Shown here one piece after another: positions 52,773 to 61,144 of a stretch of DNA of 64,000 nucleotides. The notes below the pieces were generated by a model, which saw only the letters and a program-made list of their open reading frames with translations, did no database searches and had not been told where the DNA came from. Every line of letters begins with the position of its first letter. Position 1 is the stretch's first letter. A program made the position numbers and the translations under genes. Source of the stretch: Sandaracinaceae bacterium (GTDB lineage Bacteria; Myxococcota_A; Polyangia; Polyangiales; Houyiibacteriaceae); the NCBI GenBank assembly GCA_016706685.1, contig JADJJE010000015.1:62001-126000 (forward strand). The letters are read 5' to 3'.

Positions 52773-53050
52773 GCCCGGGTCCTCACGGCGACGGCGATCG
52801 ATTTTAGCAAGGCCTCGCGGTCTCGCTTCAGCTCGGCGTTCTCGCGCCGCAGCCGCCTCAGCTCCTCCTCCGGGGACTCACCGCGGTCACTGACAACCGG
52901 GACGGCTCCTGGCTTCCGCCAGCCGTGCAGCAACGTGGAGGAGACCCCCAAACTCTGCGCGACCTCGAGCACGGTCCGCGTGCCTCGGGACTCGACCTGG
53001 CGCACCGCCTCGGCCTTGAACTCGGGGGTGTACTTCTTTCGTTTGCTCAT
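52769..53050 (-). CDS. IS3-family transposase OrfA (HTH protein)
   Basis: 93 residues: SKRKKYTPEFKAEAVRQVES and VAQSLGVSSTLLHGWRKPGA form the helix-turn-helix that binds the IS ends, followed by a leucine-zipper-like helix (EEELRRLRRENAELKRDREA). ATG 53048-53050 is the usual family start; 53062 is also open. Confidence 0.93.
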   Translation of the reverse strand: MSKRKKYTPEFKAEAVRQVESRGTRTVLEVAQSLGVSSTLLHGWRKPGAVPVVSDRGESPEEELRRLRRENAELKRDREALLKSIAVAVRTRA

Positions 53051-53090
53051 TTTCCGGGACATCCATCACGAGGATAACCTCCTCGCAGGG

Positions 53091-53115
53091 TGTCCACTAA
53101 AACCGAACCAGCTCA
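53091..53115. repeat. Right terminal inverted repeat of the IS
   Basis: Reads TGTCCACTAAAACCGAACC then AGCTCA on the plus strand; its complement begins TGAGCTGGTTCGG, typical of IS3-family ends. Confidence 0.85.
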
Positions 53116-54315
53116 CTGCTCGCCAGATACGACCTTCAGCAAATTGGTGGTCCAGATTGCCAGTCGGCTGCTTGCGATTCCGGTCCACAAACAAAAGCGG
53201 AGAACTACCACAACCGAGGCGAACGTTGCCGCGGGTCCGCTCAGTTTGATTCGCCGTATAGAGTCATCTGACAATGACATCCGGAACGATCTCGATACCA
53301 ACGACGCTGTAGATCTATTCAACGAGATCTCGAAGAGAGACCCGTCTAGAAAGACAGTGGTCGTGCTAGACGAAATTGATACGATTCGGTCGGCCGACGT
53401 TCGTCGCGAACTCGCCTATTTGCTGAAGCAACTTGGCGATCGTGAATGCCCCGTAAAGTTCATCTACGTTGGCATCGCAGACACAGTGGAAGAATTGCTG
53501 AGCGACCACGAGTCGGCATCTAGGTACATCGCGACGGTGCCGCTCGAACGCCTATCGATGGACGTGCTCAGCGAGATGGTGGTCGAGGGATTCAAACAAC
53601 TCGGCATCGAACTCTGGGAACACTTTGCTACTCGAATCGCCCGCGTGAGCGATGGCTTTGCCCATTTCACGCACTTGATCAGTCTGAAACTTGCGTACAT
53701 TGCCATTGACAATGAGCTTACGAAGCTCGGCGCAGAACATATCGAGCAAGCGCTTGCCATGGCGGTCGAGGACTCCGAAGCGTGGCTGAAGAACCTGTAC
53801 GAGCATGCCGTCCAGAAGTACCGTGATCGTTACGAGGCTGTGTTGTGGTCCGCCGCGGACCATTGGCAGCTCGACCGCAGCACGGACCATATGTACCCAG
53901 CATATCTTCGCATCTGCGGAGATCTCCGACAGACACCTCTGCCGCGCCCCAAGTTCTCCGGCGCCCTAAACGCACTAAAGGGGCAGGCCCACGGGCAGGC
54001 ACTCGTAAGTAAGACGCGCAGCTGGTTCAGATTTCGCCAGGCGATGCTCCGTGGATATTGCCGGATGGTTGCAGAGTCTCGCGGTATCCAGGTGGGGGCT
54101 GCTTACCTTGCTTCAAATTCTGTTCGGCACGCCAATGGGGGACCGACGACGTCAGAGTGCTAACGCTCTCAACCTCAGCTCGTGGCTCATCACGCTCCTT
54201 CATCAGATTGGCAAGCATTCCAACCGCCGCCGGACTTTGGCACCCAATTTAGTTCATCTTGGTGCCAGCGTCGAAGCACCAACACAAGACTGGCGCGCCA
54301 ATGCAGCACTTGGGG

Positions 54316-55824
54316 TCACGGCGCGGGCTCGGACGACGCGCTGCCTGAGCGTCCGCGTCGCCGCCGGCGCCGACGCTTCGCCGCGCCATCGCCACCTTCG
54401 ACCAGAGTGGCCTGCGCATTCACGGCGGGCTTCGGCGTACCAGCGCGCGCGTCCCGCGGTGGCGCGGCCCGCTCGTCGCCCTTCGGACGCTGAGCGTTCG
54501 CGGGCGGTGCCGAGGGGCGCTGCCCGTTCCCCGGCCGCGGGTTCTGGCCACGCTGGCCCTGCTGCTGCGCCTTGCCCGTCTGCACGGGGCGCTGCGGCTG
54601 CTTCGCCCGCTCGGCGCGTGCGGCCTGCGCGTCGCGCGCGGCCTTCGCGATCTTCGCGGCCATCTCGCGCTGCGCGTCGCTCAGCACAGGCTGAGACGCT
54701 TGCAGTGCCTGCAGCGTGGCCGCGTCGGGTCCACGTGGCCGGCGGCGTGCGTCTTGCGCGGGAGCTGGACGCGCGACGGGGCCCGCATCGCGTCGGCCCT
54801 CGGGAGTAGACGGCCCGCGCGTGCCAGGAGCACCACCAGGGCGCTGCCCAGCTCGCGCTCCCTGCGCCTCCCTCGGGGCCCCCTGTCCACCCCGGCCCAT
54901 CACCACCTCCACACGGCGCCTGGGTCCACCCGAACCAGCGCCGCCACCCGGTGCATCGCCACGCTCGTCCTCGCGCGCCGGCTCGTCGTCCACCGCCAGC
55001 CCCGCCCGCACCGCGTCGCGCTTGGCGTCCTGCAGCTCGCGCAGCAGCCCGCCCATGTCGGCGGCCTTGGTGTCGGGCCGGTAGAGCCCCTTCAGCTTGG
55101 TGTCGGGCAGCAGCTCGCCGCGCTCGAACAGCGCCCACATCTCTTGCGCGAAGGGCTTCGGCCGGTAGCCACGCGTGGCACGTCCCAGGAAGTTGTGCAG
55201 GTTCTCCACGTCGCGGATCAGGATGTTGCGCGCGTTGCGGTTCCCGGCCGCGTCCAGGGCCTGCGGGAAGTCGATGACCACGGGCCCGGTGTCGCTCAGC
55301 AGCACGTTGAAGTCCGACAGGTCGCCGTGCACCACGCCGGCGCACAGCATGCGGATGACCTCCTGCATGAGCGTCTCGAAGATGACCACGGCCTCGTCGG
55401 GCGACACGTCGGCGTCGCCCAGACGGGGCGCGGCCAGGCCGTCGCCGTTGGTGATGAACTCCATCACCAGCACGCCGTCCGAGAAGATGTAGGGCTCGGG
55501 CACGCGCACGCCGGCGGCGCGCAGCCGGTAGATCATGTCCACCTCGGTGGACCGCCACGCGGCCTCGTCCTGCGAGCGCCCATGCTTGGTGCGCTGCGCC
55601 ATGGCGCGCTGGTCACGCGTGTTGCGCGTGCGCCGCCCCTCGGTGTAGTCGGACTTGTGCTTGAAGGAGCGCCGCGCGGCGTCCTTGTAGACCTTGGCCA
55701 CGCGCTCGCGGCCGCCGGCCACCACCAGGAAGACCTGCGCTTCTTTTCCGCTCATGAGCGGGCGCACGACCTCCTCGATGATGCCGTCGTCCACCAGCGG
55801 CAACAGGCTGGGCGGGACGTTCAC
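54316..55824 (-). CDS. RIO-type atypical protein kinase with long basic low-complexity tail
   Basis: 502 residues from GTG 55822-55824. Residues about 20-270 are a RIO kinase domain: SGKEAQVFLVVAGG (phosphate loop), VAKVYKD, VLVMEFITNGDG (hinge), catalytic GVVHGDLSDFNVLLSD, metal-binding VVIDFPQALDA. Residues 275-502 are Gly/Pro/Arg/Gln-rich and end in a nine-residue Arg/Lys run (AAKRRRRRRRGRSGS), suggesting RNA or ribosome binding. Archaeal and eukaryotic RIO kinases act in ribosome maturation; bacterial ones are less understood. Last gene of the lipid operon, four bp after the TetR stop. Confidence 0.9.
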   Translation of the reverse strand: MNVPPSLLPLVDDGIIEEVVRPLMSGKEAQVFLVVAGGRERVAKVYKDAARRSFKHKSDYTEGRRTRNTRDQRAMAQRTKHGRSQDEAAWRSTEVDMIYRLRAAGVRVPEPYIFSDGVLVMEFITNGDGLAAPRLGDADVSPDEAVVIFETLMQEVIRMLCAGVVHGDLSDFNVLLSDTGPVVIDFPQALDAAGNRNARNILIRDVENLHNFLGRATRGYRPKPFAQEMWALFERGELLPDTKLKGLYRPDTKAADMGGLLRELQDAKRDAVRAGLAVDDEPAREDERGDAPGGGAGSGGPRRRVEVVMGRGGQGAPREAQGARAGQRPGGAPGTRGPSTPEGRRDAGPVARPAPAQDARRRPRGPDAATLQALQASQPVLSDAQREMAAKIAKAARDAQAARAERAKQPQRPVQTGKAQQQGQRGQNPRPGNGQRPSAPPANAQRPKGDERAAPPRDARAGTPKPAVNAQATLVEGGDGAAKRRRRRRRGRSGSASSEPAP

Positions 55825-55828
55825 AGGC

Positions 55829-56470
55829 TCAAGACTCGGCGTCGCGGCGGAGCAACCCGCGGAGATTGAAGTCCAGCACCGACAGCGCCATCCGATCCAC
55901 GTCGACCTCCTGAACGTCCATCATCACGAGCTGCTCCACGAACTGCTTGATGGTTCCGAGAATGCACATGGCCGCCACCTCGGTGTCCAGCTCGCGAATG
56001 AGCGAGAGGCGCTGGCCCTCAGCGACGGCGTCCCGGATATAATGCAGCAGCTCGGCGTAGAAAGCACGCAGGCGCGCGTCCACCTCGGCGTCCAGGCCCA
56101 CGGCCTCGCGGATGATGATGGTGGAGAGCATGCGGTTCTGGACCATGGTGCGCAGCACCTCGCGCACGGTGCCAGCGAGCTGGGCCACCACAGGGGGTGC
56201 TCCTTCGGCGGTGCTCACCCCCACGATGTGCCGGCGCAGCTCCGCCAGGAGCCCGTCCAGCAGCTCGAGGAAGATGGCGTTCTTGCTCTCGAAGTAGAGG
56301 TAGAACGTGCCGCGCGCGATCCCCACCTCGTCGATGATGTCGCTGATGTGGGCGCCGTGATAGCCCTTCTCGCCGAACACCTTGAGCGCGCCCTCGAGGA
56401 TCGCCTGGCGACGATGCTGCCGCTTGCGGGTGGCCCGCAGCGTGCGTCCGTCGAGGCTCTCGTCAGCCAC
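55829..56470 (-). CDS. TetR-family transcriptional regulator
   Basis: 213 residues from GTG 56468-56470. HTH (residues about 18-64): HRRQAILEGALKVFGEKGYH, ISDIIDEVGIARGTFYLYFE. The C-terminal domain is ligand-binding and all-helical (AQLAGTVREVLRTMVQNRML, IRELDTEVAAMCILGTIKQF). It overlaps the PlsC stop by eight bp, so it is part of the lipid operon and probably senses an acyl compound of that pathway. No free upstream region exists for its own promoter; its operator must lie elsewhere, possibly off the right edge. Confidence 0.93.
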   Translation of the reverse strand: MADESLDGRTLRATRKRQHRRQAILEGALKVFGEKGYHGAHISDIIDEVGIARGTFYLYFESKNAIFLELLDGLLAELRRHIVGVSTAEGAPPVVAQLAGTVREVLRTMVQNRMLSTIIIREAVGLDAEVDARLRAFYAELLHYIRDAVAEGQRLSLIRELDTEVAAMCILGTIKQFVEQLVMMDVQEVDVDRMALSVLDFNLRGLLRRDAES

Positions 56471-57311
56471 GACCAGCCTCCTTGCGGTCGAGGTACGCGT
56501 CCACGTGCCGCGTGATGGCGGCGCGCGTCTCGGCGGCGATGGCGGTGACCTCTTCCGGGCCGCGGCCGGCCGTGAGCACCGGCTTCTCCACGTGCACGGT
56601 GACCTCTTGCCCCGGCCGGATGACCAGCGAGCCCTTGCGCATGACGTCGTACATGCCGGTCACGGCCACCGGCACGATGGGCACGCCCAGGCGCTGCGCG
56701 GTCACGAACACCCCTCGGCGGAACGCGCCCACGCGGCCGTTGAGGGTGCGCGTGCCCTCGGGGAAGGCGAGGATGCTGCGCCCGGCCTCGAGCTCGCCCT
56801 TGATCCCCTGGTAGATGGCCTCGGTGCGCGCGGTCTTGTCGGCCGGCACCGGGATGGTGCCGCGCGCCTCCATGAACCAGCCGTAGATGGGGTACTTGAA
56901 GTGCGACTGCAGCTCCAAGCCCTGCTTGAAGTGCGGCGTGCTGTTGTACATCGACAGGTGGTCGAAGTGGTTGATGTGGTTCTGGCAGAAGATGTACTGC
57001 TGGTTCGGGTCCACGTCGGGGTGCACCTCGGCGCGCCACTTCACGAACAGCAGCTGCAGCTGCCCCTGGATGTACAGCCGGGTGGCCCGGTCGATCTTCT
57101 GCGAACCGAGGGCCTTGTAGGCTGCGGTGAACCCCAGCATGGTGGGGACCATGTAGCTGAGGCCCAGGCCCCACGTGCCCACGCTGCGCGCGTGCTCGAC
57201 GAGGCTGTGGTGCTCGTGCCGGCGGTCACCCGGGAGCCCCTTGCGCTCGGCGGCGTCGGGCTCACCCAGGGGGGGCACGCTCTCCCGCACGTCCTGCTGC
57301 TGCGGGCTCAT
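56463..57311 (-). CDS. PlsC-type 1-acyl-glycerol-3-phosphate acyltransferase
   Basis: 282-residue glycerolipid acyltransferase. Motif I CQNHINHFDHLSMYN (HX4D), motif III ILAFPEGTRTLNGRVGAFRR, motif IV VPIVPVAVTGMYDVM. A hydrophobic stretch at about 45-65 (WGLGLSYMVPTMLGFTAAY) may anchor it. It moves an acyl chain to a lysophosphatidate-like acceptor. ATG 57309-57311 overlaps the lipid-kinase stop (ATGA). Confidence 0.93.
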   Translation of the reverse strand: MSPQQQDVRESVPPLGEPDAAERKGLPGDRRHEHHSLVEHARSVGTWGLGLSYMVPTMLGFTAAYKALGSQKIDRATRLYIQGQLQLLFVKWRAEVHPDVDPNQQYIFCQNHINHFDHLSMYNSTPHFKQGLELQSHFKYPIYGWFMEARGTIPVPADKTARTEAIYQGIKGELEAGRSILAFPEGTRTLNGRVGAFRRGVFVTAQRLGVPIVPVAVTGMYDVMRKGSLVIRPGQEVTVHVEKPVLTAGRGPEEVTAIAAETRAAITRHVDAYLDRKEAGRG

Positions 57312-58237
57312 GCCAGCACCTCGAGGGCGCCCGGCAGCACGTCCAGCGACTCGAGCTCGAGGCGCAGCTGCTCACCGTCCACCAGCACGTCCAGCATGCC
57401 CACCCTGCCGAAGCGAACGGCGTTGGCGCGCGCCTGCTCCACCGCGGGGTGCTCGATGAACGTGCCCGTGAAGATCTTCGGGAACGTGGTGATCAGGTCC
57501 AGCCGCGACAGGCGGTTGACCCGCACGATGTCGAGCGCGCCGTCGGACACGTCGGCTACGGGGGCCATCATCATGGCGCCGCCCGTGTAGCGGCTGTTGG
57601 AGAACGACACGAAGGTGTTCTCGCGCTCGTCGAGCGGTGCCTCTGCCAGCGCCTCGGCGCTGAGCCCGAGCCCAAAGCGGTAGGGTGAGCGCAGGTAGCG
57701 CAGGTCGGCCGTGCAGGCGACCACGGCGGCCACGTAGCCGGCGGTGCCCAGCGACTTGAAGTGCTGGTTGGTGAGCGCGCCCGCGCGCGGCACGAAGCCC
57801 AGGCCCAGGGTGTTGATGTAGTGCAGCTCGCCGTCGCCGTGCGTCACGCGCACCACGTCGATCTTGCGCGCGCGCCGGCGGGAGATGGCCTCGAGCGCGG
57901 CGTCTTCGTTGGTGATGCCGAAGTCGCGCAGGAACGAGTTGCCGGTTCCGAGCGGCAGCATGCCCAGCTGCACCGTCTGGCTCTCCTTGTGCGCGCGCGG
58001 GAACAGCCCGTTCACGATCTCGTAGCTGGTGCCGTCACCGCCCACCGCGATGAAGTGGCGGTGGCCCGCGTCGTAGGCGTCTTCGGCCAGCTCGCTCGCG
58101 TGGCCACGCCCCTCCGTCAGGTGCACCTCCACCTTCACGCCGGCGTCGCGCAGGCGGCGGGTGGCTTGGTCGGCTCGGGCGCGGCACCGGCCCCCGCCGG
58201 CTGCGCCATTCACGATAGCGAAGAATGTATCCGTCAT
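57308..58237 (-). CDS. Diacylglycerol/lipid kinase family protein
   Basis: 309-residue DAGK-catalytic-domain enzyme that phosphorylates a lipid alcohol. The signature FIAVGGDGTSYEIVNGLFP is intact, followed by LGMLPLGTGNSFLRDFGITN, and the C-terminal beta-sandwich contains DGALDIVRVNRLSRLDLITT and VLVDGEQLRLELE. ATG 58235-58237 overlaps the acyl-ligase stop (ATGA), and its own stop overlaps plsC, so the three act in one pathway. Confidence 0.93.
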   Translation of the reverse strand: MTDTFFAIVNGAAGGGRCRARADQATRRLRDAGVKVEVHLTEGRGHASELAEDAYDAGHRHFIAVGGDGTSYEIVNGLFPRAHKESQTVQLGMLPLGTGNSFLRDFGITNEDAALEAISRRRARKIDVVRVTHGDGELHYINTLGLGFVPRAGALTNQHFKSLGTAGYVAAVVACTADLRYLRSPYRFGLGLSAEALAEAPLDERENTFVSFSNSRYTGGAMMMAPVADVSDGALDIVRVNRLSRLDLITTFPKIFTGTFIEHPAVEQARANAVRFGRVGMLDVLVDGEQLRLELESLDVLPGALEVLA

Positions 58238-59952
58238 GCTCCCACCGGTAGAATCGCCCCCCGAGGCGACTGTGTACGAAGCGCGTCGGCCAGGGCCGCT
58301 CGCTTGATCTTCATGGACGCCGTGCGCGGAAACTCGCCGGCGAAGGGCAGAACACCCGACACGCGCTTGTAGTCCGGCAGCCTGCCGTTGCGCACGCGGA
58401 TGGCTTCCAGCAGGGCGTTGCGCGCGGCGGCGTCGTCCAGCTTCTCGGCGCGCACCACCACGAACAGGCCCTCTTCCGTGAGCGCCACGCCCGGCCAGAC
58501 GTAGCCCGTGGCGAACACCGCCAGCTCGTCGCAGGGCACCCCCGCGAACGCGCCCTCGATGTCCTCCGGGTAGACGTTCTTGCCGCCCGCCGTGACGATC
58601 ATGTTCTTGCTGCGCCCGCGCAGGTGCAGCTGCCCCGACGGGTCCAGGAAGCCGAGGTCACCCGTGCGCAGCCAGCCGTCCATGATGGTCTCGGCCGTGA
58701 GCTCGGGCTCGTTCAGGTAGCCCAGCATCACGGTGCGGCTCTTGGCCCAGACCTCGCCCACCTGCGTCTCGGGGTGCGCGTTGCGGATCTGCAGCTCGAC
58801 GCCATCGAGCGGGCGCCCGACCGAGTCCGCGCGGAAGGGCAGAAGGTCGTTCACCGTGAGCACGGTGCCCGCCTCGGTCAGCCCGTAGCCGATCACCACG
58901 GGGATGCCCAGGTCGTAGAAGAACTGCGCGCGCGCCGCATCCACGAAGGCCCCGCCGCAGAACAGCATCTCCAGCTTGCCGCCGAACGCGCTGTGCACGG
59001 GCGCCAGCAGGCGCCGGCTGAGCCCCGGGCGTGGACCGCGCAGCGTGAGCGCGGCGTTGGCCTGGCGGAGCCCCTCGAACACGTGCTCGGCCACGCTGCC
59101 GCGCTCTTCCAGGCGCTCGCGGATGCGCTCCTCGAAGGCCTCGAGCAGGAGCGGCACCACGGCCATGTGCGTGATGCCGTAGCGCTCCATGCTGTGGTTG
59201 ATGAACTCGGGGCGCAGCGAGCGCTGGTGCACCACGGTGGCCCCGCTGCACAGCGGCCCGATGAAGCCCGACATGAAGTCGATGGCGTGGTTGGTGGGCA
59301 GGATGCTGAAGTAGCGGTGGCCCGTGCGCAGCGGGTAGAGCAGCCCGAGCGTGCGGTACTGCTCGAGGTAGTTGTCGTGGCTGAGCATGCAGCCCTTGGG
59401 CACGCCGCCCGTGCCCGACGAGTACACCAGCGTGGCCTGGTCGCTGCGCTTGCGGGGCACGAAGGTGGCGCGCGGCCCGGTGCCGGCCACGGCGTCTTCG
59501 TAGCGCGTGGCGCTGCCCACGTTCTTGCCCTCGGGGGCCTCGCTCACCAGCACGTGCGGGGCGGGCAGCGCGCTCACGTCGTAGCGCATGAGCACCGGCC
59601 ACTCGGTCACCAGGCAGCGCGGGGTGCAGTGGGCCAGCTGCGCCAGCTGTTCGGCGGGGCTCAGCTTGTAGTCCACCGGCACGACCACGGCCCCGCGCGA
59701 GAAGGCCGCGCAGGCCGCGACGATCCACTTGCTCTGGTTGCCCATGCAGATGGCCACGCGCTCGCCCGCGCCCACGCCCGCGTCTTCGAGATAGCGCGCC
59801 ACGCGATCGGACTCGCGCAGCAGCTCGAGGTACGTCAGGCGACGCGCCTCCTGCTTGCGGTTGGCCTCGATCAGGGCGACCTCGGACTTGTACTGCACGA
59901 GCGCGTCGCGCAGCAGCTCACCAAGGCTCTCGTAGCGTTCGGGCGGGATCAT
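58234..59952 (-). CDS. AMP-dependent acyl-CoA/acyl-ACP ligase
   Basis: 572-residue ANL-superfamily enzyme that activates a carboxylic acid as the adenylate and loads it onto CoA or ACP. Motifs: LVYSSGTGGVPKGCMLSHDN (A3), VIGYGLTEAGTVL (A5), GWLRTGDLGFLDPSGQLHLR (A7), GRSKNMIVTAGGKNVYPEDI (A8), and a lysine near the C-terminus (FPRTASMKIKRAAL, A10). The adjacent acyl carrier protein gene (seven bp upstream) suggests loading of ACP. Confidence 0.93.
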   Translation of the reverse strand: MIPPERYESLGELLRDALVQYKSEVALIEANRKQEARRLTYLELLRESDRVARYLEDAGVGAGERVAICMGNQSKWIVAACAAFSRGAVVVPVDYKLSPAEQLAQLAHCTPRCLVTEWPVLMRYDVSALPAPHVLVSEAPEGKNVGSATRYEDAVAGTGPRATFVPRKRSDQATLVYSSGTGGVPKGCMLSHDNYLEQYRTLGLLYPLRTGHRYFSILPTNHAIDFMSGFIGPLCSGATVVHQRSLRPEFINHSMERYGITHMAVVPLLLEAFEERIRERLEERGSVAEHVFEGLRQANAALTLRGPRPGLSRRLLAPVHSAFGGKLEMLFCGGAFVDAARAQFFYDLGIPVVIGYGLTEAGTVLTVNDLLPFRADSVGRPLDGVELQIRNAHPETQVGEVWAKSRTVMLGYLNEPELTAETIMDGWLRTGDLGFLDPSGQLHLRGRSKNMIVTAGGKNVYPEDIEGAFAGVPCDELAVFATGYVWPGVALTEEGLFVVVRAEKLDDAAARNALLEAIRVRNGRLPDYKRVSGVLPFAGEFPRTASMKIKRAALADALRTQSPRGAILPVGA

Positions 59953-59959
59953 GGTGACG

Positions 59960-60202
59960 TCAGATGCGGTCGGCGATGAGCTGGGCCAGGGCGCCGAAGG
60001 TGCGCACGTCCTGGACCTCGTAGTCGGGGATCTCGATGCTCCACTCGTCCTCGATCTCGGTCAGCAGCTCCATGGCCTGGTAGCTGTTGATGGCGAGGCG
60101 GTCGAAGAAGTCGTCGTCGGGGCCGAGCGCGCTGGTGTCACGCTCGAAGCGCTTGGCTGCGAGCTTGAGGAGCTTCTCGAGGATCGAATCGTTGCTGGCC
60201 AT
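59960..60202 (-). CDS. Acyl carrier protein
   Basis: 80-residue four-helix carrier protein. Attachment serine is Ser40 in the atypical context RLAINSYQAMELLTEIED where most carriers have D-S-L; hydrophobic helix pattern and acidic C-terminus (WSIEIPDYEVQDVRTFGALA) fit. Phosphopantetheine would be added to Ser40. Sandwiched between the ligase and the enoyl-CoA hydratase genes, it is probably the dedicated carrier of this pathway. Confidence 0.9.
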   Translation of the reverse strand: MASNDSILEKLLKLAAKRFERDTSALGPDDDFFDRLAINSYQAMELLTEIEDEWSIEIPDYEVQDVRTFGALAQLIADRI

Positions 60203-60214
60203 CGCGTGCTCGGT

Positions 60215-61144
60215 TCAGGGGAGGTAAGAGTGGGCGTCGTCGCTCTCGACGAACTTCTTGAGGGCGGCTTCCACCACGGGCGAGCCCATCAGCTCGATGA
60301 ACAGGTCCTTCTCGCGGCGCAGCTCGGCGCGCGGGATGGGCTTGGCGAAGCGCTTGGCGGCGGCCGTGGTGGCGCGGTCGAACTTGGCGGCCTGCTCGCC
60401 CACCTTGCGCGCCACCTCGAGGCCACGGCCGCGCGGCACCACCTGCGACACGAGCCCCACACTGCCCGCCTTGCTGGCGTTGATGCTGCGGCCCGTGAGC
60501 AAGAGATCGCGCACCACGGCGTTGCCGAGGTCGCGGCGCAGGCGCGGGATGCCACCGAAGCCGGGCACCAGGCCGAGGCGCAGCTCCGGGAACGCGAAGC
60601 GGGTGCTCTTCTCGGCGATGATCTCGTCGCACGTGAGCGCCAGCTCGAAGCCGCCGCCGAAGCAGAAGCCGTGCACCACCGCGATGGTGGTGATGGGCGC
60701 GGTGTCGAAGGTGTCGAACACCGCGTGGATGCGGTCCAGGAAGTCGCGCACCTCGAAGGCCATCTGCCAGCGCGACAGGCCCGCGCCGCGGCGCTGCACC
60801 ATGCCGGTGTAGAGCTCGCGCAGGTCGGCGCCCGCCGAGAAGCCGCGTGGCGCGGTGCTGTGGAAGAGCAGGGCGCGCGCGCCGCCTGCGCCAGCCTTCA
60901 CGTAGTCGGCCAGCTCTTCCAGCTCGCGCAGCATGACGCTGCCGATCTCGTTGCAGGGCTCGCGGTGGAGGACCACCTCCAGTGTCTGTCCCTCGAGCGA
61001 CCAGCCGATGGCGTCGCCGTGGAACACGGGCGGGATGTCGGTGCGCGCGCGGAAGCGGCGGGCCGACGCGGAAGCCTGGCGGCCGAGTCGCGAGAGGGCC
61101 ACGCGCGCAGGCCAGGGCAAGAGCGAGGTGTGGTCGCTGAACAT
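60215..61144 (-). CDS. Enoyl-CoA hydratase/isomerase family protein
   Basis: 309-residue crotonase-fold protein: LLFHSTAPRGFSAGADLREL (oxyanion loop with Gly), VHGFCFGGGFELALTCDEII (second oxyanion loop), FAFPELRLGLVPGFGGIPRL (the family's helix). The typical second acid residue is plausibly provided by the glutamate of PELRLGL. It hydrates or isomerises an acyl thioester. ATG 61142-61144 overlaps the upstream stop as TGATG. Confidence 0.92.
   Translation of the reverse strand: MFSDHTSLLPWPARVALSRLGRQASASARRFRARTDIPPVFHGDAIGWSLEGQTLEVVLHREPCNEIGSVMLRELEELADYVKAGAGGARALLFHSTAPRGFSAGADLRELYTGMVQRRGAGLSRWQMAFEVRDFLDRIHAVFDTFDTAPITTIAVVHGFCFGGGFELALTCDEIIAEKSTRFAFPELRLGLVPGFGGIPRLRRDLGNAVVRDLLLTGRSINASKAGSVGLVSQVVPRGRGLEVARKVGEQAAKFDRATTAAAKRFAKPIPRAELRREKDLFIELMGSPVVEAALKKFVESDDAHSYLP

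Larger units (their letters stand above)
51858..53115 (-). mobile_element. IS3-family insertion sequence, 1258 bp
   Basis: Ends are 25-bp imperfect inverted repeats (51858-51882 and 53091-53115) that begin TG and end CA, as usual for IS3, with the inner eight bases AGTGGACA identical. A 3-bp target duplication CTG flanks it (51855-51857 and 53116-53118). It carries orfA and orfB in the standard overlapping arrangement, reading opposite to the interrupted host gene. The element appears complete and probably active. Confidence 0.92.
51592..54163 (+). pseudogene. AAA-type ATPase gene split by an IS3-family element
   Basis: The 5' part (51592-51857) encodes a Walker A site, VFIYGERGVGKTSLAQTAAY; the 3' part (53119-54163) continues SPDTTFSKLVVQIASRLL, Walker B TVVVLDEIDTIRSADVRREL, then a helical region (LSMDVLSEMVVEGFKQLGIE, FAHFTHLISLKLAYIA) and a WFRFRQAMLRGYCRMV C-terminal part. 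Excising the element and one CTG target copy gives an uninterrupted 437-codon frame, so insertion is recent. The family looks like orc1/STAND-style ATPases often found in accessory or defence loci; the partner may be the protein encoded at 50792. Both halves have lower GC than the core genes. The gap 51404-51591 in front and 54164-54315 behind hold no gene I can support. Confidence 0.85.

Noticed and set aside
54164..54315. Possible short gene between the split ATPase gene and the RIO kinase
   Set aside because: The open frames run antisense through neighbouring genes (for example 54051-54809) and show no motif; nothing supportable is seen here.
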